Notes: generated by a model not told the origin, from the letters alone. 27,286 bases of DNA from JBBQUP01 sp038212305 (GCA_038212305.1 JBBQUP010000046.1:1-27286), one strand, 5' to 3'; shown: positions 14,665 through 23,607, counted from the first letter of the stretch. Made by a program: numbers and translations.

Positions 14665-15744
14665 GTGAACGACCAATTAGATGTGATTGAAAAGGTAATG
14701 GCCTCGGGCAGTGCGTTTGCGTTTTGGCGAATGCCTGGTGAAGAGGTGATTAACTGCATCTGTTCTGAAAGCACACAAAAGCTGTCGTACTCGGAGTTGC
14801 CGCTTTTATTAAATCAACATGGCTATTTAATTGCACCTTTCGATATTGGTGAGTATCCTTTTATATTTATTCCTGGTATTCCTATGTCGATGAATGATTT
14901 TAGGGATAAATCGTTTTCATTGAGTCAAATAGATGATTCTGAATTAGTATCAGAGATTTCAGTATCTCTTAGGGAAGATTACTTGGCACAAGCTCAATTA
15001 ATAATTGATGAAATTAAAAGTGGTTCACTTGAAAAGGTTATTCTCTCTCGACAATTAGAGGTTTTACTTTCTCTTGAAAAGGCAAATAAAGTATTTTTGG
15101 CTTTGTGTGATGCTTATCCAAATGCTTATGTGTTTTTTTATTCTACCCCTGAAACGGGCGCATGGATGGCGGCTACGCCAGAGTTATTTTTAACAAAGCG
15201 TAAAACTAAATTCGAAACGGTTGCTTTGGCAGGTACGCGCCAGGTCAGCGACGATAACTCATTCGAATGGGGTGGAAAAGAGCGATATGAGCAAGTTGTT
15301 GTCACAAAATATATTCAATCGATTTTAGATGGTTTTTCTATCTCTGATTTAATTGTTGATCAACCCAAAACAGTGAATGCAGGAAAGGTTTCACATCTCA
15401 AAACCAATTTTTCTTTTACTTTAAATCAATCCAACTCGGTGATTGTCGATCTCATTAATCGCTTGCATCCTACGCCAGCCCTTTGCGGATATCCAAAAGA
15501 AAAAGCAATGGATCTGATTCGTCAGATAGAAAAGCACAAGCGTAGCTATTATGGGGGATTTTCAGGAGACATCTCTAGTGATGGATTTCGGTTTTTTGTT
15601 TCTATTCGATGTATGCAATTGCTTCGCGATAAAGCTATTCTATATGTGGGAGGTGGTTTAACCAGTTTGTCTGTCCCCGAGTTAGAGTGGGATGAAACCG
15701 AGCTCAAAGCACAAACCCTCTTGTCGGTATTAAAAAATATCTGA
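14665..15744 (+). CDS. menF: Isochorismate synthase
   Basis: The enzyme isomerises chorismate to isochorismate, the entry step to menaquinone. The 359-residue chorismate-binding enzyme shows SGSLEKVILSRQLEV (catalytic Lys region), AGTRQV, the isochorismate-synthase block LHPTPALCGYPKEKAMDLIR, and HKRSYYGGFSGDI. The C terminus contains SIRCMQ, VGGGLTSLS and ELKAQTLL. The start is a GTG, and the next in-frame ATG at 14698 would remove 11 residues of the N-terminal domain. It is the first gene of the men cluster, begins 61 bp after the hepT remnant, and ends 12 bp before menD. Chorismate enzymes resemble one another, but the location before menD settles the role. Confidence 0.93.
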   Translation: MNDQLDVIEKVMASGSAFAFWRMPGEEVINCICSESTQKLSYSELPLLLNQHGYLIAPFDIGEYPFIFIPGIPMSMNDFRDKSFSLSQIDDSELVSEISVSLREDYLAQAQLIIDEIKSGSLEKVILSRQLEVLLSLEKANKVFLALCDAYPNAYVFFYSTPETGAWMAATPELFLTKRKTKFETVALAGTRQVSDDNSFEWGGKERYEQVVVTKYIQSILDGFSISDLIVDQPKTVNAGKVSHLKTNFSFTLNQSNSVIVDLINRLHPTPALCGYPKEKAMDLIRQIEKHKRSYYGGFSGDISSDGFRFFVSIRCMQLLRDKAILYVGGGLTSLSVPELEWDETELKAQTLLSVLKNI

Positions 15745-15756
15745 TCTTTGTGCCTT

Positions 15757-17451
15757 ATGAGTAAACCTATATCAGAAAAAAAGAGCGTTAAAGTATTATT
15801 AGACCTTTGTCAAGCCTATGATATTGATTCAGTGGTGATTTCACCGGGTTCGAGAAATGCACCATTAATTATTTCGTTTACGGCCGAGCCATTTTTCAAT
15901 TGCTATTCCATTGTTGATGAGCGAAGTGCAGCTTTTTTTGCATTGGGAATGGCTCAACAAACCGGAAAGCCTGTAGCATTGGTTTGCACCAGCGGAACGG
16001 CTTTGCTAAACTATGCACCGGCAGTGGCAGAAGCTTTTTATCAAGGCATTCCATTGGTTATTATTTCGGCCGATAGGCCAGCTGAATGGATCGATCAGGG
16101 AGATGGACAAACCATTGTTCAACACAATATTTTCGCCAATTTTATTAAGTACAGTTGTACTTTGCCAATTGAGTTATCAACTGAAGATGATGAATGGTAC
16201 ACCAAACGACTCATTTCAGAGGCTTTAATAAAAACGAATCGACCCTTAAAAGGGCCTGTTCACATTAACGCGCCCTTTCGAAAGCCGCTGTATGGACGAA
16301 CGGTTCACTCCAATAAATCATATTCAGGCATTGAAAAAGTCGTGGCATCAAAATGTTTAGATGATTCGGTTTTAATGGCTTTGGCTGATGGATGGAGACA
16401 TACCGAGCGTGTGCTAATTCTATTAGGGATGCAACAACCTAACGAGGAATTGGTAGCCGTTCTTGGCGATTTGGCATCGCGCGATAGGTTGGTGGTGCTA
16501 ACAGAGACGTTATCAAATGCGTATCATCCGAACTTTATTCGATGCATCGATCGGGTAGTAGCCTCATTCTCCGATGGTGAGGGATCTTTATTTCGTCCCG
16601 ACTTATTAATAACGCTTGATGGGCCTGTTGTTTCGAAAATGATTAAAACGCTTATTCGAAAATATCCGCCTAAAGAGCATTGGCATATTAGCGAATCGGG
16701 TAGCGTAACCGATACTTTTAAGCAACTGACTCGAGTAATTGGAACCGATCCAGCTTATTTAATGGGGGAGTTAGCTAAACGCGTTGAACCGGCCAAGAGT
16801 CGTTATCGCGAAACATGGCAAAAACGGCAAGTATTGGTTGAAGGCGTGCATCAAACCTATTTGAAAAAAATTGGTTGGAGCGATTTGAATGCTTTTGAAT
16901 CGATATTAGAAAAACTTCCTCGTCCCTGCAATTTGCAATTGGGCAATAGCACGCCAGTTCGATACGCTCAGTTGTTCGACTGTTTCGAATCCATCAACAG
17001 TTATTCGAACCGTGGAACAAGCGGTATTGATGGGTGTATGAGTACTGCTTTGGGAGCGTCAAGGGTTGGTGAGAATCAAACCGTTTTAATTATAGGTGAT
17101 TTGTCTTTTTTTTACGATTCTAATGCATTGTGGTCGAAAAAGTATGCTGGGAACTTTAAGATTATTCTCATCAACAATGGAGGTGGTGGCATATTTCGGT
17201 TTCTTCCCGGTTCGGGTGAATCTGAGGAGTTAGATACCTTTTTTGCTGCATCGCATGGTATGACAGCAGAACATATTTGCCAGCAGTTTGGAGTAAATTA
17301 CGTTCAGGTTGATAATAAAGAGAGTCTGGATGCAAAATTGTCCGAGTTTTTTGGTAGTTCAGAGTTATCTGTACTGGAAATCTTAACACCTGAAAAAGAG
17401 AGTGCGCGAGTTTTAAAAGAGTATTTTTCGCAGTTGAAAAATTGTCATTAA
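15757..17451 (+). CDS. menD: SEPHCHC synthase (MenD)
   Basis: This thiamine-diphosphate enzyme joins isochorismate and 2-oxoglutarate to form 2-succinyl-5-enolpyruvyl-6-hydroxy-3-cyclohexene-1-carboxylate. Its 564 residues start at the ATG at 15757; an in-frame TTG nine bases upstream is less likely. The N-terminal domain has VVISPGSRNAPLIISF and the cofactor-activating Glu in IVDERSAAFFALGMAQ. The C-terminal domain has the ThDP/Mg motif GDLSFFYDSNALW to INNGGGGIFRFLPG. The N-terminal part carries the expected SGTALLNYAPAVAEA and ISADRPAEWIDQGDGQTI blocks. It is almost certainly cotranscribed with menF (12-bp gap). Confidence 0.96.
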   Translation: MSKPISEKKSVKVLLDLCQAYDIDSVVISPGSRNAPLIISFTAEPFFNCYSIVDERSAAFFALGMAQQTGKPVALVCTSGTALLNYAPAVAEAFYQGIPLVIISADRPAEWIDQGDGQTIVQHNIFANFIKYSCTLPIELSTEDDEWYTKRLISEALIKTNRPLKGPVHINAPFRKPLYGRTVHSNKSYSGIEKVVASKCLDDSVLMALADGWRHTERVLILLGMQQPNEELVAVLGDLASRDRLVVLTETLSNAYHPNFIRCIDRVVASFSDGEGSLFRPDLLITLDGPVVSKMIKTLIRKYPPKEHWHISESGSVTDTFKQLTRVIGTDPAYLMGELAKRVEPAKSRYRETWQKRQVLVEGVHQTYLKKIGWSDLNAFESILEKLPRPCNLQLGNSTPVRYAQLFDCFESINSYSNRGTSGIDGCMSTALGASRVGENQTVLIIGDLSFFYDSNALWSKKYAGNFKIILINNGGGGIFRFLPGSGESEELDTFFAASHGMTAEHICQQFGVNYVQVDNKESLDAKLSEFFGSSELSVLEILTPEKESARVLKEYFSQLKNCH

Positions 17452-17499
17452 ATAATTGATTATAAAAAATAAGTATTCATCACATAAACGTTATTTCCT

Positions 17500-18321
17500 A
17501 TGAGTCAGCGTCAATGGGTACCCATTAAGGATTATTCCGATATTAAGTTTGAGTTGTACGATCGTATAGCCAAAGTAACTATAAATCGTCCTGAAGTTTA
17601 CAATGCATTTCGTCCCGAAACGGTAAAGCAACTCATCGATGCATTCGATATTTGTCGCGAGCGGCAAGATGTAGGGGTGATAATCCTAACTGGTGAAGGC
17701 ACCAAGGCTTTTTGCTCTGGTGGTGATCAAAATGTAAAAGGGCATGGCGGTTACATCGACGAAGGCGGTGTTCCTCGTTTAAATGTGCTGGATTTGCACA
17801 AACGCATTCGCACCATTCCCAAGCCTGTGGTGGCCATGGTTAATGGTTACGCCATTGGAGGTGGTCATGTGTTGCACGTGATTTGTGATTTAACGGTGGC
17901 TAGCGAAAACGCTATTTTTGGTCAAAGTGGCCCCAAAGTGGGCAGTTTCGATGCCGGTTTTGGATCGTCGTATTTGGCAAGTATTGTAGGGCAGAAGAAG
18001 GCTCGCGAGATTTGGTTCTTGTGTCAGCAATACAGCGCTGCCGAAGCAGAAACCATGGGGTTGGTGAACAAAGTAGTGCCGCTCGAAAAGTTAGAGGATG
18101 AAACTGTTGCCTGGTGCGAAATTATGCTCAGTCGCAGTGCCATGGCGCTACGCATGATTAAGCGAGGTTTAAATGCCGAACTCGATGGACAAACCGGAAT
18201 TATGGAATTAGCTGGCGATGCCACGCTCATGTTTTACCTGATGGAAGAGGCCCAGGAAGGCCGAAAAGCATTTTTAGAGAAGCGCGATCCCGATTTTCAG
18301 CAGTTTCCTAAGTTCCCTTGA
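17500..18321 (+). CDS. menB: 1,4-dihydroxy-2-naphthoyl-CoA synthase
   Basis: This crotonase-superfamily enzyme cyclises o-succinylbenzoyl-CoA to DHNA-CoA. The 273 residues include FCSGGDQNVKGHGGYI, the oxyanion-hole region GYAIGGGHVLHVICDL and QSGPKVGSFDAGFGSSYLA. The Gly in SGPKVGSFD is what the bicarbonate-dependent (type I) MenB enzymes carry, whereas type II enzymes have an Asp near there. That assignment is inference from the motif. The C terminus (DPDFQQFPKFP) is characteristic. It follows menD by 48 bp and precedes menA by 14 bp. Confidence 0.96.
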   Translation: MSQRQWVPIKDYSDIKFELYDRIAKVTINRPEVYNAFRPETVKQLIDAFDICRERQDVGVIILTGEGTKAFCSGGDQNVKGHGGYIDEGGVPRLNVLDLHKRIRTIPKPVVAMVNGYAIGGGHVLHVICDLTVASENAIFGQSGPKVGSFDAGFGSSYLASIVGQKKAREIWFLCQQYSAAEAETMGLVNKVVPLEKLEDETVAWCEIMLSRSAMALRMIKRGLNAELDGQTGIMELAGDATLMFYLMEEAQEGRKAFLEKRDPDFQQFPKFP

Positions 18322-18335
18322 TTTAACTAAAAGTC

Positions 18336-19241
18336 ATGGCTAAACTATCGTCTTGGATTGCCTCATTTCGTTTACGAACGTTGCCTCTGTCGCTATCTAC
18401 CATTGTGTTAGGAAGTGCTTTGGCTGCTTATTACCATGCTTTTGATTGGGTGGTTTTTATTTTGGCAATGATGACTACCTTGTTTTTGCAAGTACTCTCG
18501 AATTTGGCCAACGACTATGGCGACGGCCTAAAAGGTACCGACATGCACCGACAAGGCGAAAAGCGAATGGTGCAAAGTGGCGAGATTTCCGAATCGAAAA
18601 TGAAACGTGCCATTGTGGTTTGTGCCAGCCTGGCCTTTGTTTCAGGAATTTCGCTTTTAACGATAGCCTTTAAAGGAGAATTTTCATTGAGCGGGGTTTT
18701 GTTTTTAGTCATTGGCCTTTTAGCAATCGGCGCAGCAGTTAAGTACACCATTGGTCGAAACCCTTATGGATACAAAGGTTTAGGCGATTTGGCCGTATTC
18801 ATCTTTTTTGGTTTGGTAGGCGTTTTGGGCACGTTTTATTTACATGCTCTGAAATTCCATTTTTTGTTACTCATACCAGCTATAGCCATGGGCTTATTAA
18901 GTGTTGCGGTGTTGAATGTGAACAATTTGCGCGATTGGCCTAGTGATGCTAATGCTGGAAAGCGTAGTTTAGTAGTTATTTATGGAGATAAATTTGGTAA
19001 ACAGTATCATTTTATTTTAATCGGTTTATCATTTTTATTGCTCGGTTTATTTATGTTTTTTATTGATAGCTCTTGGGTTCGATGGATATTTTTATTGCCA
19101 CTACCCGGATTTATCTTGCATTTAAAAACTATTCATCAAAACGATAATCCTCCAGCATTAGATCCTGAACTTAAACGTTTGGCACTGCTCATTTTTGCAA
19201 CGGTTATACTTTTCTCTGTTGTTTTGATTTTGATGTTGTGA
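18336..19241 (+). CDS. menA: 1,4-dihydroxy-2-naphthoate polyprenyltransferase
   Basis: This UbiA-superfamily membrane enzyme attaches the polyprenyl side chain to DHNA, giving demethylmenaquinone. The 301-residue protein has about eight hydrophobic segments. The first Asp-rich motif is ANDYGDGLKGTD, preceded by QVLSNLA. The second is NVNNLRDWPSDANAGKRSL. The segment IASFRLRTLPLSLSTIVLGS at the N terminus is typical of MenA. The gene sits 14 bp after menB and is probably in the same transcript. A 160-bp gap with unusual composition separates it from menC. Confidence 0.94.
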   Translation: MAKLSSWIASFRLRTLPLSLSTIVLGSALAAYYHAFDWVVFILAMMTTLFLQVLSNLANDYGDGLKGTDMHRQGEKRMVQSGEISESKMKRAIVVCASLAFVSGISLLTIAFKGEFSLSGVLFLVIGLLAIGAAVKYTIGRNPYGYKGLGDLAVFIFFGLVGVLGTFYLHALKFHFLLLIPAIAMGLLSVAVLNVNNLRDWPSDANAGKRSLVVIYGDKFGKQYHFILIGLSFLLLGLFMFFIDSSWVRWIFLLPLPGFILHLKTIHQNDNPPALDPELKRLALLIFATVILFSVVLILML

Positions 19242-19401
19242 ATAGGGTGAAACGCAAAGGCGGAAAGTTTCTTCGTCAAGGAACGCAAAGTTTTGATGAG
19301 AAAATAGAATATTTTCTAAACGCTTAACCCCTCAACAATAAACCCCAAACCTCTTAACCCCTAAACCCTCTTCCCATCTTCTTATCTCAAACTTGTAATC
19401 T
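19242..19401 (+). promoter_or_regulatory. menA-menC gap with hairpin and 72-nt G-free tract
   Basis: The first part holds the near-repeat cgcaaag twice (acgcaaaggcgg and aacgcaaagtt). A 7-bp hairpin (gaaaata/tattttc) lies at 19300-19316. From 19323 to 19394 there is not one G on the plus strand and several CCC/CCCC runs. The complement has four G runs of three or four separated by loops of about 4-11 nt. Transcripts running on to menC would have an unstructured C-rich leader. Any regulatory role is inference. Confidence 0.4.
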
Positions 19402-20442
19402 ATGAAAGCCGAATTAATCAAACACGATCTCATATTTAAAGAACCTGCTGGCACTTCGCGTGGCGTTATTACATCGAAACCCGGTTGGTTCATTAAGTTG
19501 ATCGATGAAAACAGACCCCATCGAATAGGCATTGGTGAGTGTTCTGTAATTCCGGGGTTGAGTTTCGATTACAATAAAACGTTTGAATACAAGCTCACTG
19601 AGGTATGTGAGAATATCAACGACTATTTGGCACATCCAAACAAATTAAAACACCTTCCTTCCATTCGCTTTGCCATCGAAACCGCCTTGCTCGATTACGA
19701 TATGCACCATACGGGCATTCTTTTCCCATCGGAGTTTACCGAAGGGTTGGATGGTATTCCTATGAATGGTTTAATTTGGATGGGGACGCTGGAGGATATG
19801 CTGGCTCAAGTCGATCAAAAAATTGGACTGGGATATCGCAGCATAAAGCTTAAAATTGGAGCGCATGATTTCGAAAAGGAATTGACATTATTTACCTCTA
19901 TTCGCGAAAAATATTCGGCTGATTTTCTTGAGATTCGTTTGGATGCCAACGGAGCGTTTTCTCCTAGCGAGGCACTCTCTAAAATTGAAGCCTTAGCAAC
20001 ATTCTCTATTCATTCATTGGAGCAACCCATAAAAGCTGGTCAGCGAAACGAATTAAAACAGATTATTTCATCTTCGTCTATTCCCATTGCCTTAGATGAG
20101 GAGTTAATCGGTATTTCCGATGAGTTGGAGATGATGAAACTTTTAGTTGAGTGTCAGCCTAATTATCTGATTTTAAAACCGGGATTGTTGGGAGGTTTTG
20201 CCATTTGCAATACATGGGTAAAACTGGCTCGTTACCATAATGTGGGGTGGTGGGCTACCTCGGCACTCGAAAGCAATGTGGGACTCAATGCCATATCGCA
20301 GTGGGTTTACACGCAGCCTAACCCCATGCTGCAAGGACTGGGAACGGGGCAACTCTTTTCCAATAATATCCCATCACCGCTATTCATAAAAAACACCCTA
20401 ATGTGTTTTGATACCAATGGAATATGGGAGTATCCTTTTTAA
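19402..20442 (+). CDS. menC: o-Succinylbenzoate synthase
   Basis: This enolase-superfamily dehydratase makes o-succinylbenzoate. The 346-residue protein has the superfamily barrel motifs in order. The catalytic KxK is in RSIKLKIGAHDFEKEL. The metal ligands lie in EIRLDANGAFSP, HSLEQPI and IALDEELIG. The second catalytic lysine is in LILKPGLLGGF, and near the end is the specificity block WWATSALESNVGLNAISQWV. The start ATG at 19402 follows a G-free leader. It ends 5 bp from the stop of the convergent MazF gene. Although 160 bp separate it from menA, direction and pathway argue for the same regulon. Confidence 0.93.
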   Translation: MKAELIKHDLIFKEPAGTSRGVITSKPGWFIKLIDENRPHRIGIGECSVIPGLSFDYNKTFEYKLTEVCENINDYLAHPNKLKHLPSIRFAIETALLDYDMHHTGILFPSEFTEGLDGIPMNGLIWMGTLEDMLAQVDQKIGLGYRSIKLKIGAHDFEKELTLFTSIREKYSADFLEIRLDANGAFSPSEALSKIEALATFSIHSLEQPIKAGQRNELKQIISSSSIPIALDEELIGISDELEMMKLLVECQPNYLILKPGLLGGFAICNTWVKLARYHNVGWWATSALESNVGLNAISQWVYTQPNPMLQGLGTGQLFSNNIPSPLFIKNTLMCFDTNGIWEYPF

Positions 20443-20447
20443 GCGAG

Positions 20448-20771
20448 TTAGTAGCGAAAAGTTTCCTCTATTTTCTTACACAATAATTGACTGGTGTGTG
20501 AATCGAGTACCCCCATTTTACTCACTAAACGAGCTTTATTAATACTTCGTATTTGATCCACTACCAATTGGCCATTTCTATTTTCAAAAACACAATTCAC
20601 ACGCGTAGGATAGGATTTTACACTGCTATTCAGTGGCACAACTGTTATGGTATTAAGAAACTTGTTTGCCACATCAGGAGAAACCACCACACAGGGACGA
20701 ACCTTGCTTGTTTCAGATCCAACCGTTGGATCAAGTTTGATTTGCCAACCTTCAAAACGTTTAATAACAAT
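20448..20771 (-). pseudogene. mazF: Orphan MazF/PemK-family toxin with no canonical start codon
   Basis: MazF toxins are sequence-specific endoribonucleases. The minus-strand frame carries the whole family pattern over 107 residues: KRFEGWQIKLDPTVGSETSK, RPCVVVSPDVANKF, TVVPLNSSVKSYPTRVNCVF, GQLVVDQIRSINKARLVSKM and a C-terminal helix. Between the upstream in-frame TAA (20780-20778) and the conserved core there is no ATG, GTG or TTG. Where relatives begin with Met-Val-Ile-Lys, this gene has ATT-GTT-ATT-AAA from 20771, so a single ATG-to-ATT change is likely. A GTG at 20690 lies after the core strand and would give a truncated protein. No antitoxin gene is next to it, since menE lies directly upstream on the other strand. 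Rare initiation from ATT cannot be excluded. Confidence 0.75.
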
Positions 20772-20864
20772 AGATGTTTAGATTATAGATAGGAAGATTT
20801 GGTTCAATCTCGTCTCTCTATCTCTTTATCTTCTTATCTTCGTATCTTCTTATCTCCATTTCGT
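20772..20864 (+). promoter_or_regulatory. Pyrimidine-rich leader before menE
   Basis: The stretch 20799-20864 consists mainly of tct/ttat/atctt units with only three or four G residues, and it leads directly to the menE ATG. It separates the broken start of the mazF relic from menE. Its complement resembles the purine-rich GATAAGAAGAT strings in other intergenic gaps. No TAnnTTTG box is visible, so how menE is transcribed is unclear. Confidence 0.35.
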
Positions 20865-21941
20865 ATGAACAACATCTTTATCTATCAAGGAATCAGTTAT
20901 CAAGATGAATCGCTCAATAAGCTGATTCGGGAAAAACTGATGCCTGAAACTGACGAGTGGGAGCGATTGGTATTTGAGTTTGTTAAACAATGGGTGGATG
21001 GAAGTGAGTATTTTGAATTTAAAACATCGGGAAGTACTGGAACGCCTAACGTATTGACTTTTTCGCGTGTGGCATTGGTTGCTTCGGCAAATTCTACATT
21101 GACTTTTTTTCAGCTTAAACCTCGAATGGTGGCACTACTATGTTTGCCAATGATGTATGTGGCAGCTAAAATGATGGTTGTTCGCGCTTTGGTTGGCGGG
21201 TTGAACCTATTGGCGGTAAAGCCTTCATCGTTAGTCGAAATTCCCAACGACATAAAGATCGATTTTGCAGCTATGGTGCCGCTACAGGTAGCCACGTTGT
21301 TGAATCAGAAGTCATCGGGCTTTGAGAATATTAGCACTCTAATTATTGGCGGTGCTTCGGTTGATGATGATTTACACACAAAACTTCAAAAAGTATCAAC
21401 CACTTGCTGGGAAACGTATGGTATGACCGAGACCCTTACCCATGTTGCTGTCCGGGATATTAAGAACCAATCGTTAAACAACGCATTTAAAGCCTTGCCT
21501 AGCATTAAGTTTGATGCCGATGAGCGAGGTTGCTTAATCATTCATGCACCTAATATTCAAACCAAACCTTTGGTGACCAACGATATGGTTAACCTGTTAA
21601 ACGATTGCGAGTTCGAGTGGTTAGGGCGTGCCGATTGGGTGATAAACAGTGGAGGAATTAAAGTTTCGCCCGAACAGGTTGAAAAAAACTTGGCAAATCA
21701 TATCTCAGTTCCCTTTGCAATTACCTCTTTGCCCGATGTTAAACTAGGGGAATGCGTTGTGCTGGTTTTAGAAGGGGGTAATAAATTGAATTCGAGTGAA
21801 TTGGTTAAAAAAACTAATCTGTTAAGTTATCATGTTCCCAGAAAGCAAATTTCTATAGAACAACTTCCTCTGTTAGAAAATGGGAAACTCGATCGCTTAG
21901 AATTGAGGAAAATGGTGATTCAACTTACGAATACAAAATGA
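20865..21941 (+). CDS. menE: o-Succinylbenzoate--CoA ligase, short form
   Basis: This ANL-superfamily enzyme activates o-succinylbenzoate with ATP and joins it to CoA. The ATG at 20865 follows the pyrimidine-rich leader; an upstream in-frame TTG (20799) would encode a low-complexity extension. The P-loop is FKTSGSTGTPNVLTFSR. The adenylation motif is ETYGMTETLTHVA, the hinge region is GRADWVINSGGIKVSPEQVE, and the C-terminal catalytic lysine is in LENGKLDRLELRK. At 358 residues it lacks roughly 100 residues of N-terminal subdomain found in E. coli-type MenE. Short forms of this kind are usual in Bacteroidota. It is separated from the rest of the men cluster by the opposing mazF relic. Confidence 0.9.
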   Translation: MNNIFIYQGISYQDESLNKLIREKLMPETDEWERLVFEFVKQWVDGSEYFEFKTSGSTGTPNVLTFSRVALVASANSTLTFFQLKPRMVALLCLPMMYVAAKMMVVRALVGGLNLLAVKPSSLVEIPNDIKIDFAAMVPLQVATLLNQKSSGFENISTLIIGGASVDDDLHTKLQKVSTTCWETYGMTETLTHVAVRDIKNQSLNNAFKALPSIKFDADERGCLIIHAPNIQTKPLVTNDMVNLLNDCEFEWLGRADWVINSGGIKVSPEQVEKNLANHISVPFAITSLPDVKLGECVVLVLEGGNKLNSSELVKKTNLLSYHVPRKQISIEQLPLLENGKLDRLELRKMVIQLTNTK

Positions 21942-22124
21942 AACGAGCTATGATTAAATGGAAAACACCCAGGTCATGATTTAAGAATTCAATTAACTTT
22001 ACTAAGTCATGTAAATCAGTCTTGTGTATTGATACCTGAATCTAATACTAATTTTTAAACAGATGAAAATCATTATTTGTTTGTAATTTCGTTTCGTAAA
22101 AAGGTAATCTTTAAGACAATAAAT

Positions 22125-22307
22125 ATGGGACAATTATTAGCGTTAGTAGCTTTGCTTTCAATGGTTTGGGTGATTTACGATGTATGGGCAAAACAAAAAT
22201 CGATGACCGATACGGTTAAATTGTTATGGACAATTCTTGCTGTTATTGCCAGTGTTTTAACAGCTGTGCTATATTATTTTGTGGTTAAGGAAAAGCAGAA
22301 CCATTGA
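22125..22307 (+). CDS. Small two-helix membrane protein, PLDc_N-like
   Basis: This 60-residue protein has two membrane helices (LLALVALLSMVWVIYDVW and LWTILAVIASVLTAVLYYFV) joined by a short polar loop (AKQKSMTDTVK) and a basic tail. The pattern WVIYDVW...DT.KLLWTIL resembles the phospholipase D N-terminal (PLDc_N) membrane hairpin family, which also occurs as stand-alone small proteins. I chose the ATG at 22125; an upstream TTG frame start at 22077 adds charged residues from a non-coding-looking stretch. It has no obvious functional link to its neighbours, and the function is unknown. Confidence 0.65.
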   Translation: MGQLLALVALLSMVWVIYDVWAKQKSMTDTVKLLWTILAVIASVLTAVLYYFVVKEKQNH

Positions 22308-22401
22308 TATTTATTTATTGGTATGATAAATAACATAGTACAAAACTAAGCTGTTTTCTATTTTTAGATGCATTTGTTAAAATCAAATATATTTCAGTGT
22401 T

Positions 22402-23601
22402 ATGAATAGGATGATTCAATTTTCTGCATTTTTTGTTCTTATATCGTTTAATATAAGCGGTTTTGCGCAGGTTGAGACTAAAAGCGATTCGCTTTTTACA
22501 AAAATATATGATATTCCCACCACCTCGGTTAAAGATCAGTTTCGATCGGGTACTTGTTGGAGTTTCAGTGGGTTATCGTTTCTCGAGTCGGAAATGCTTC
22601 GAATGGGGAACGATTCGATTAATTTGTCTGAAATGTTTGTGGTTCGAAATTGCTATGCTGACAAGGCTCAAAAATATGTGAGATTGCATGGATCATTAAG
22701 TTTTGGATCAGGCGGAGTTTTCGAAGATATTCTTTATACCATGAAAAACTACGGTTTAGTTCCTGAGAAAGTTTATTCAGGATTAAATTATGGAGAAACG
22801 GGTCATGTTCATGGTGAAATGGATGCCGTTTTAAAAAGTTATGTGGATGCTGTAATTCTGAACAATAATAAAAAGCTGAGTACTGCTTGGCTTAAAGGAT
22901 TCAATGGCGTTTTAGATGCTTATTTAGGTGTTTATCCATCTTCTTTCCGATATAAAAGCAAATCATATACTCCACAAACATTTTTAAATGAGGTAACGGG
23001 CTTAAATCCTGATGATTATATTCAAGTTACCTCATTTAGCCATCATCCTTATTACCAAATGTTTGCACTTGAAATACCCGATAATTGGCAATGGGGTCAA
23101 TTTTATAATTTGCCATTAGATGAGTTAATTGAAACTATAGATTTTTCTTTATCGAATGGATATACGGTGGCTTGGGCAGCCGATGTTAGTGAAAATGGTT
23201 TTTCTCACCAGAATGGAATTGCAAATGTGCCTGATGATATGGTTGTAAAATCAACTGATACTGAGCGTAATAAATGGGATAAAAAGTCATTTGATGATAA
23301 GACAAAGCAAACTGTTGATAACGATTCTGAGGTTAAAGAAAAAGTAATTACACCTGAAATTCGACAATTAGCTTTCGATAATTATGAAACAACCGATGAT
23401 CATGGATTGCATATCATTGGTTTATATAAGAACAAGAATGGGACTACTTATTATAAAGTAAAAAACAGTTGGAACACCGATAGCAAATACAACGGGTATT
23501 TATATGTATCTGAAAGTTTTGTAAGATATAAAACTACTTCCATCATGATTAATAAAAATTCGATGCCTAATGAGATTCGAATAAAACTTGGAATAAATTG
23601 A
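22402..23601 (+). CDS. Secreted C1-family cysteine peptidase (aminopeptidase C/bleomycin hydrolase-like)
   Basis: This is a papain-fold peptidase with a signal peptide ending around GFAQ (residue 23). The active-site Cys is in KDQFRSGTCWSFSGLSFLES (Cys 52, with oxyanion-hole Gln 46). The His is in DDHGLHIIGLY (His 337) and the Asn in KVKNSWNT (Asn 355). The N-terminal layout, with the catalytic Cys near residue 50 and no propeptide, matches the bleomycin hydrolase/PepC branch. The signal peptide is the feature that separates it from cytosolic PepC and suggests a periplasmic or surface site. A charged Lys/Asp-rich insertion at about 283-315 precedes the His block. A terminator follows at 23608-23631. 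Confidence 0.9.
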   Translation: MNRMIQFSAFFVLISFNISGFAQVETKSDSLFTKIYDIPTTSVKDQFRSGTCWSFSGLSFLESEMLRMGNDSINLSEMFVVRNCYADKAQKYVRLHGSLSFGSGGVFEDILYTMKNYGLVPEKVYSGLNYGETGHVHGEMDAVLKSYVDAVILNNNKKLSTAWLKGFNGVLDAYLGVYPSSFRYKSKSYTPQTFLNEVTGLNPDDYIQVTSFSHHPYYQMFALEIPDNWQWGQFYNLPLDELIETIDFSLSNGYTVAWAADVSENGFSHQNGIANVPDDMVVKSTDTERNKWDKKSFDDKTKQTVDNDSEVKEKVITPEIRQLAFDNYETTDDHGLHIIGLYKNKNGTTYYKVKNSWNTDSKYNGYLYVSESFVRYKTTSIMINKNSMPNEIRIKLGIN

Positions 23602-23607
23602 ATTGTT

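Noticed and set aside
15741..15750. gatctttg before menD as a possible -7 box
   Set aside because: It has GA instead of TA and overlaps the menF stop. menD is better explained as cotranscribed with menF.
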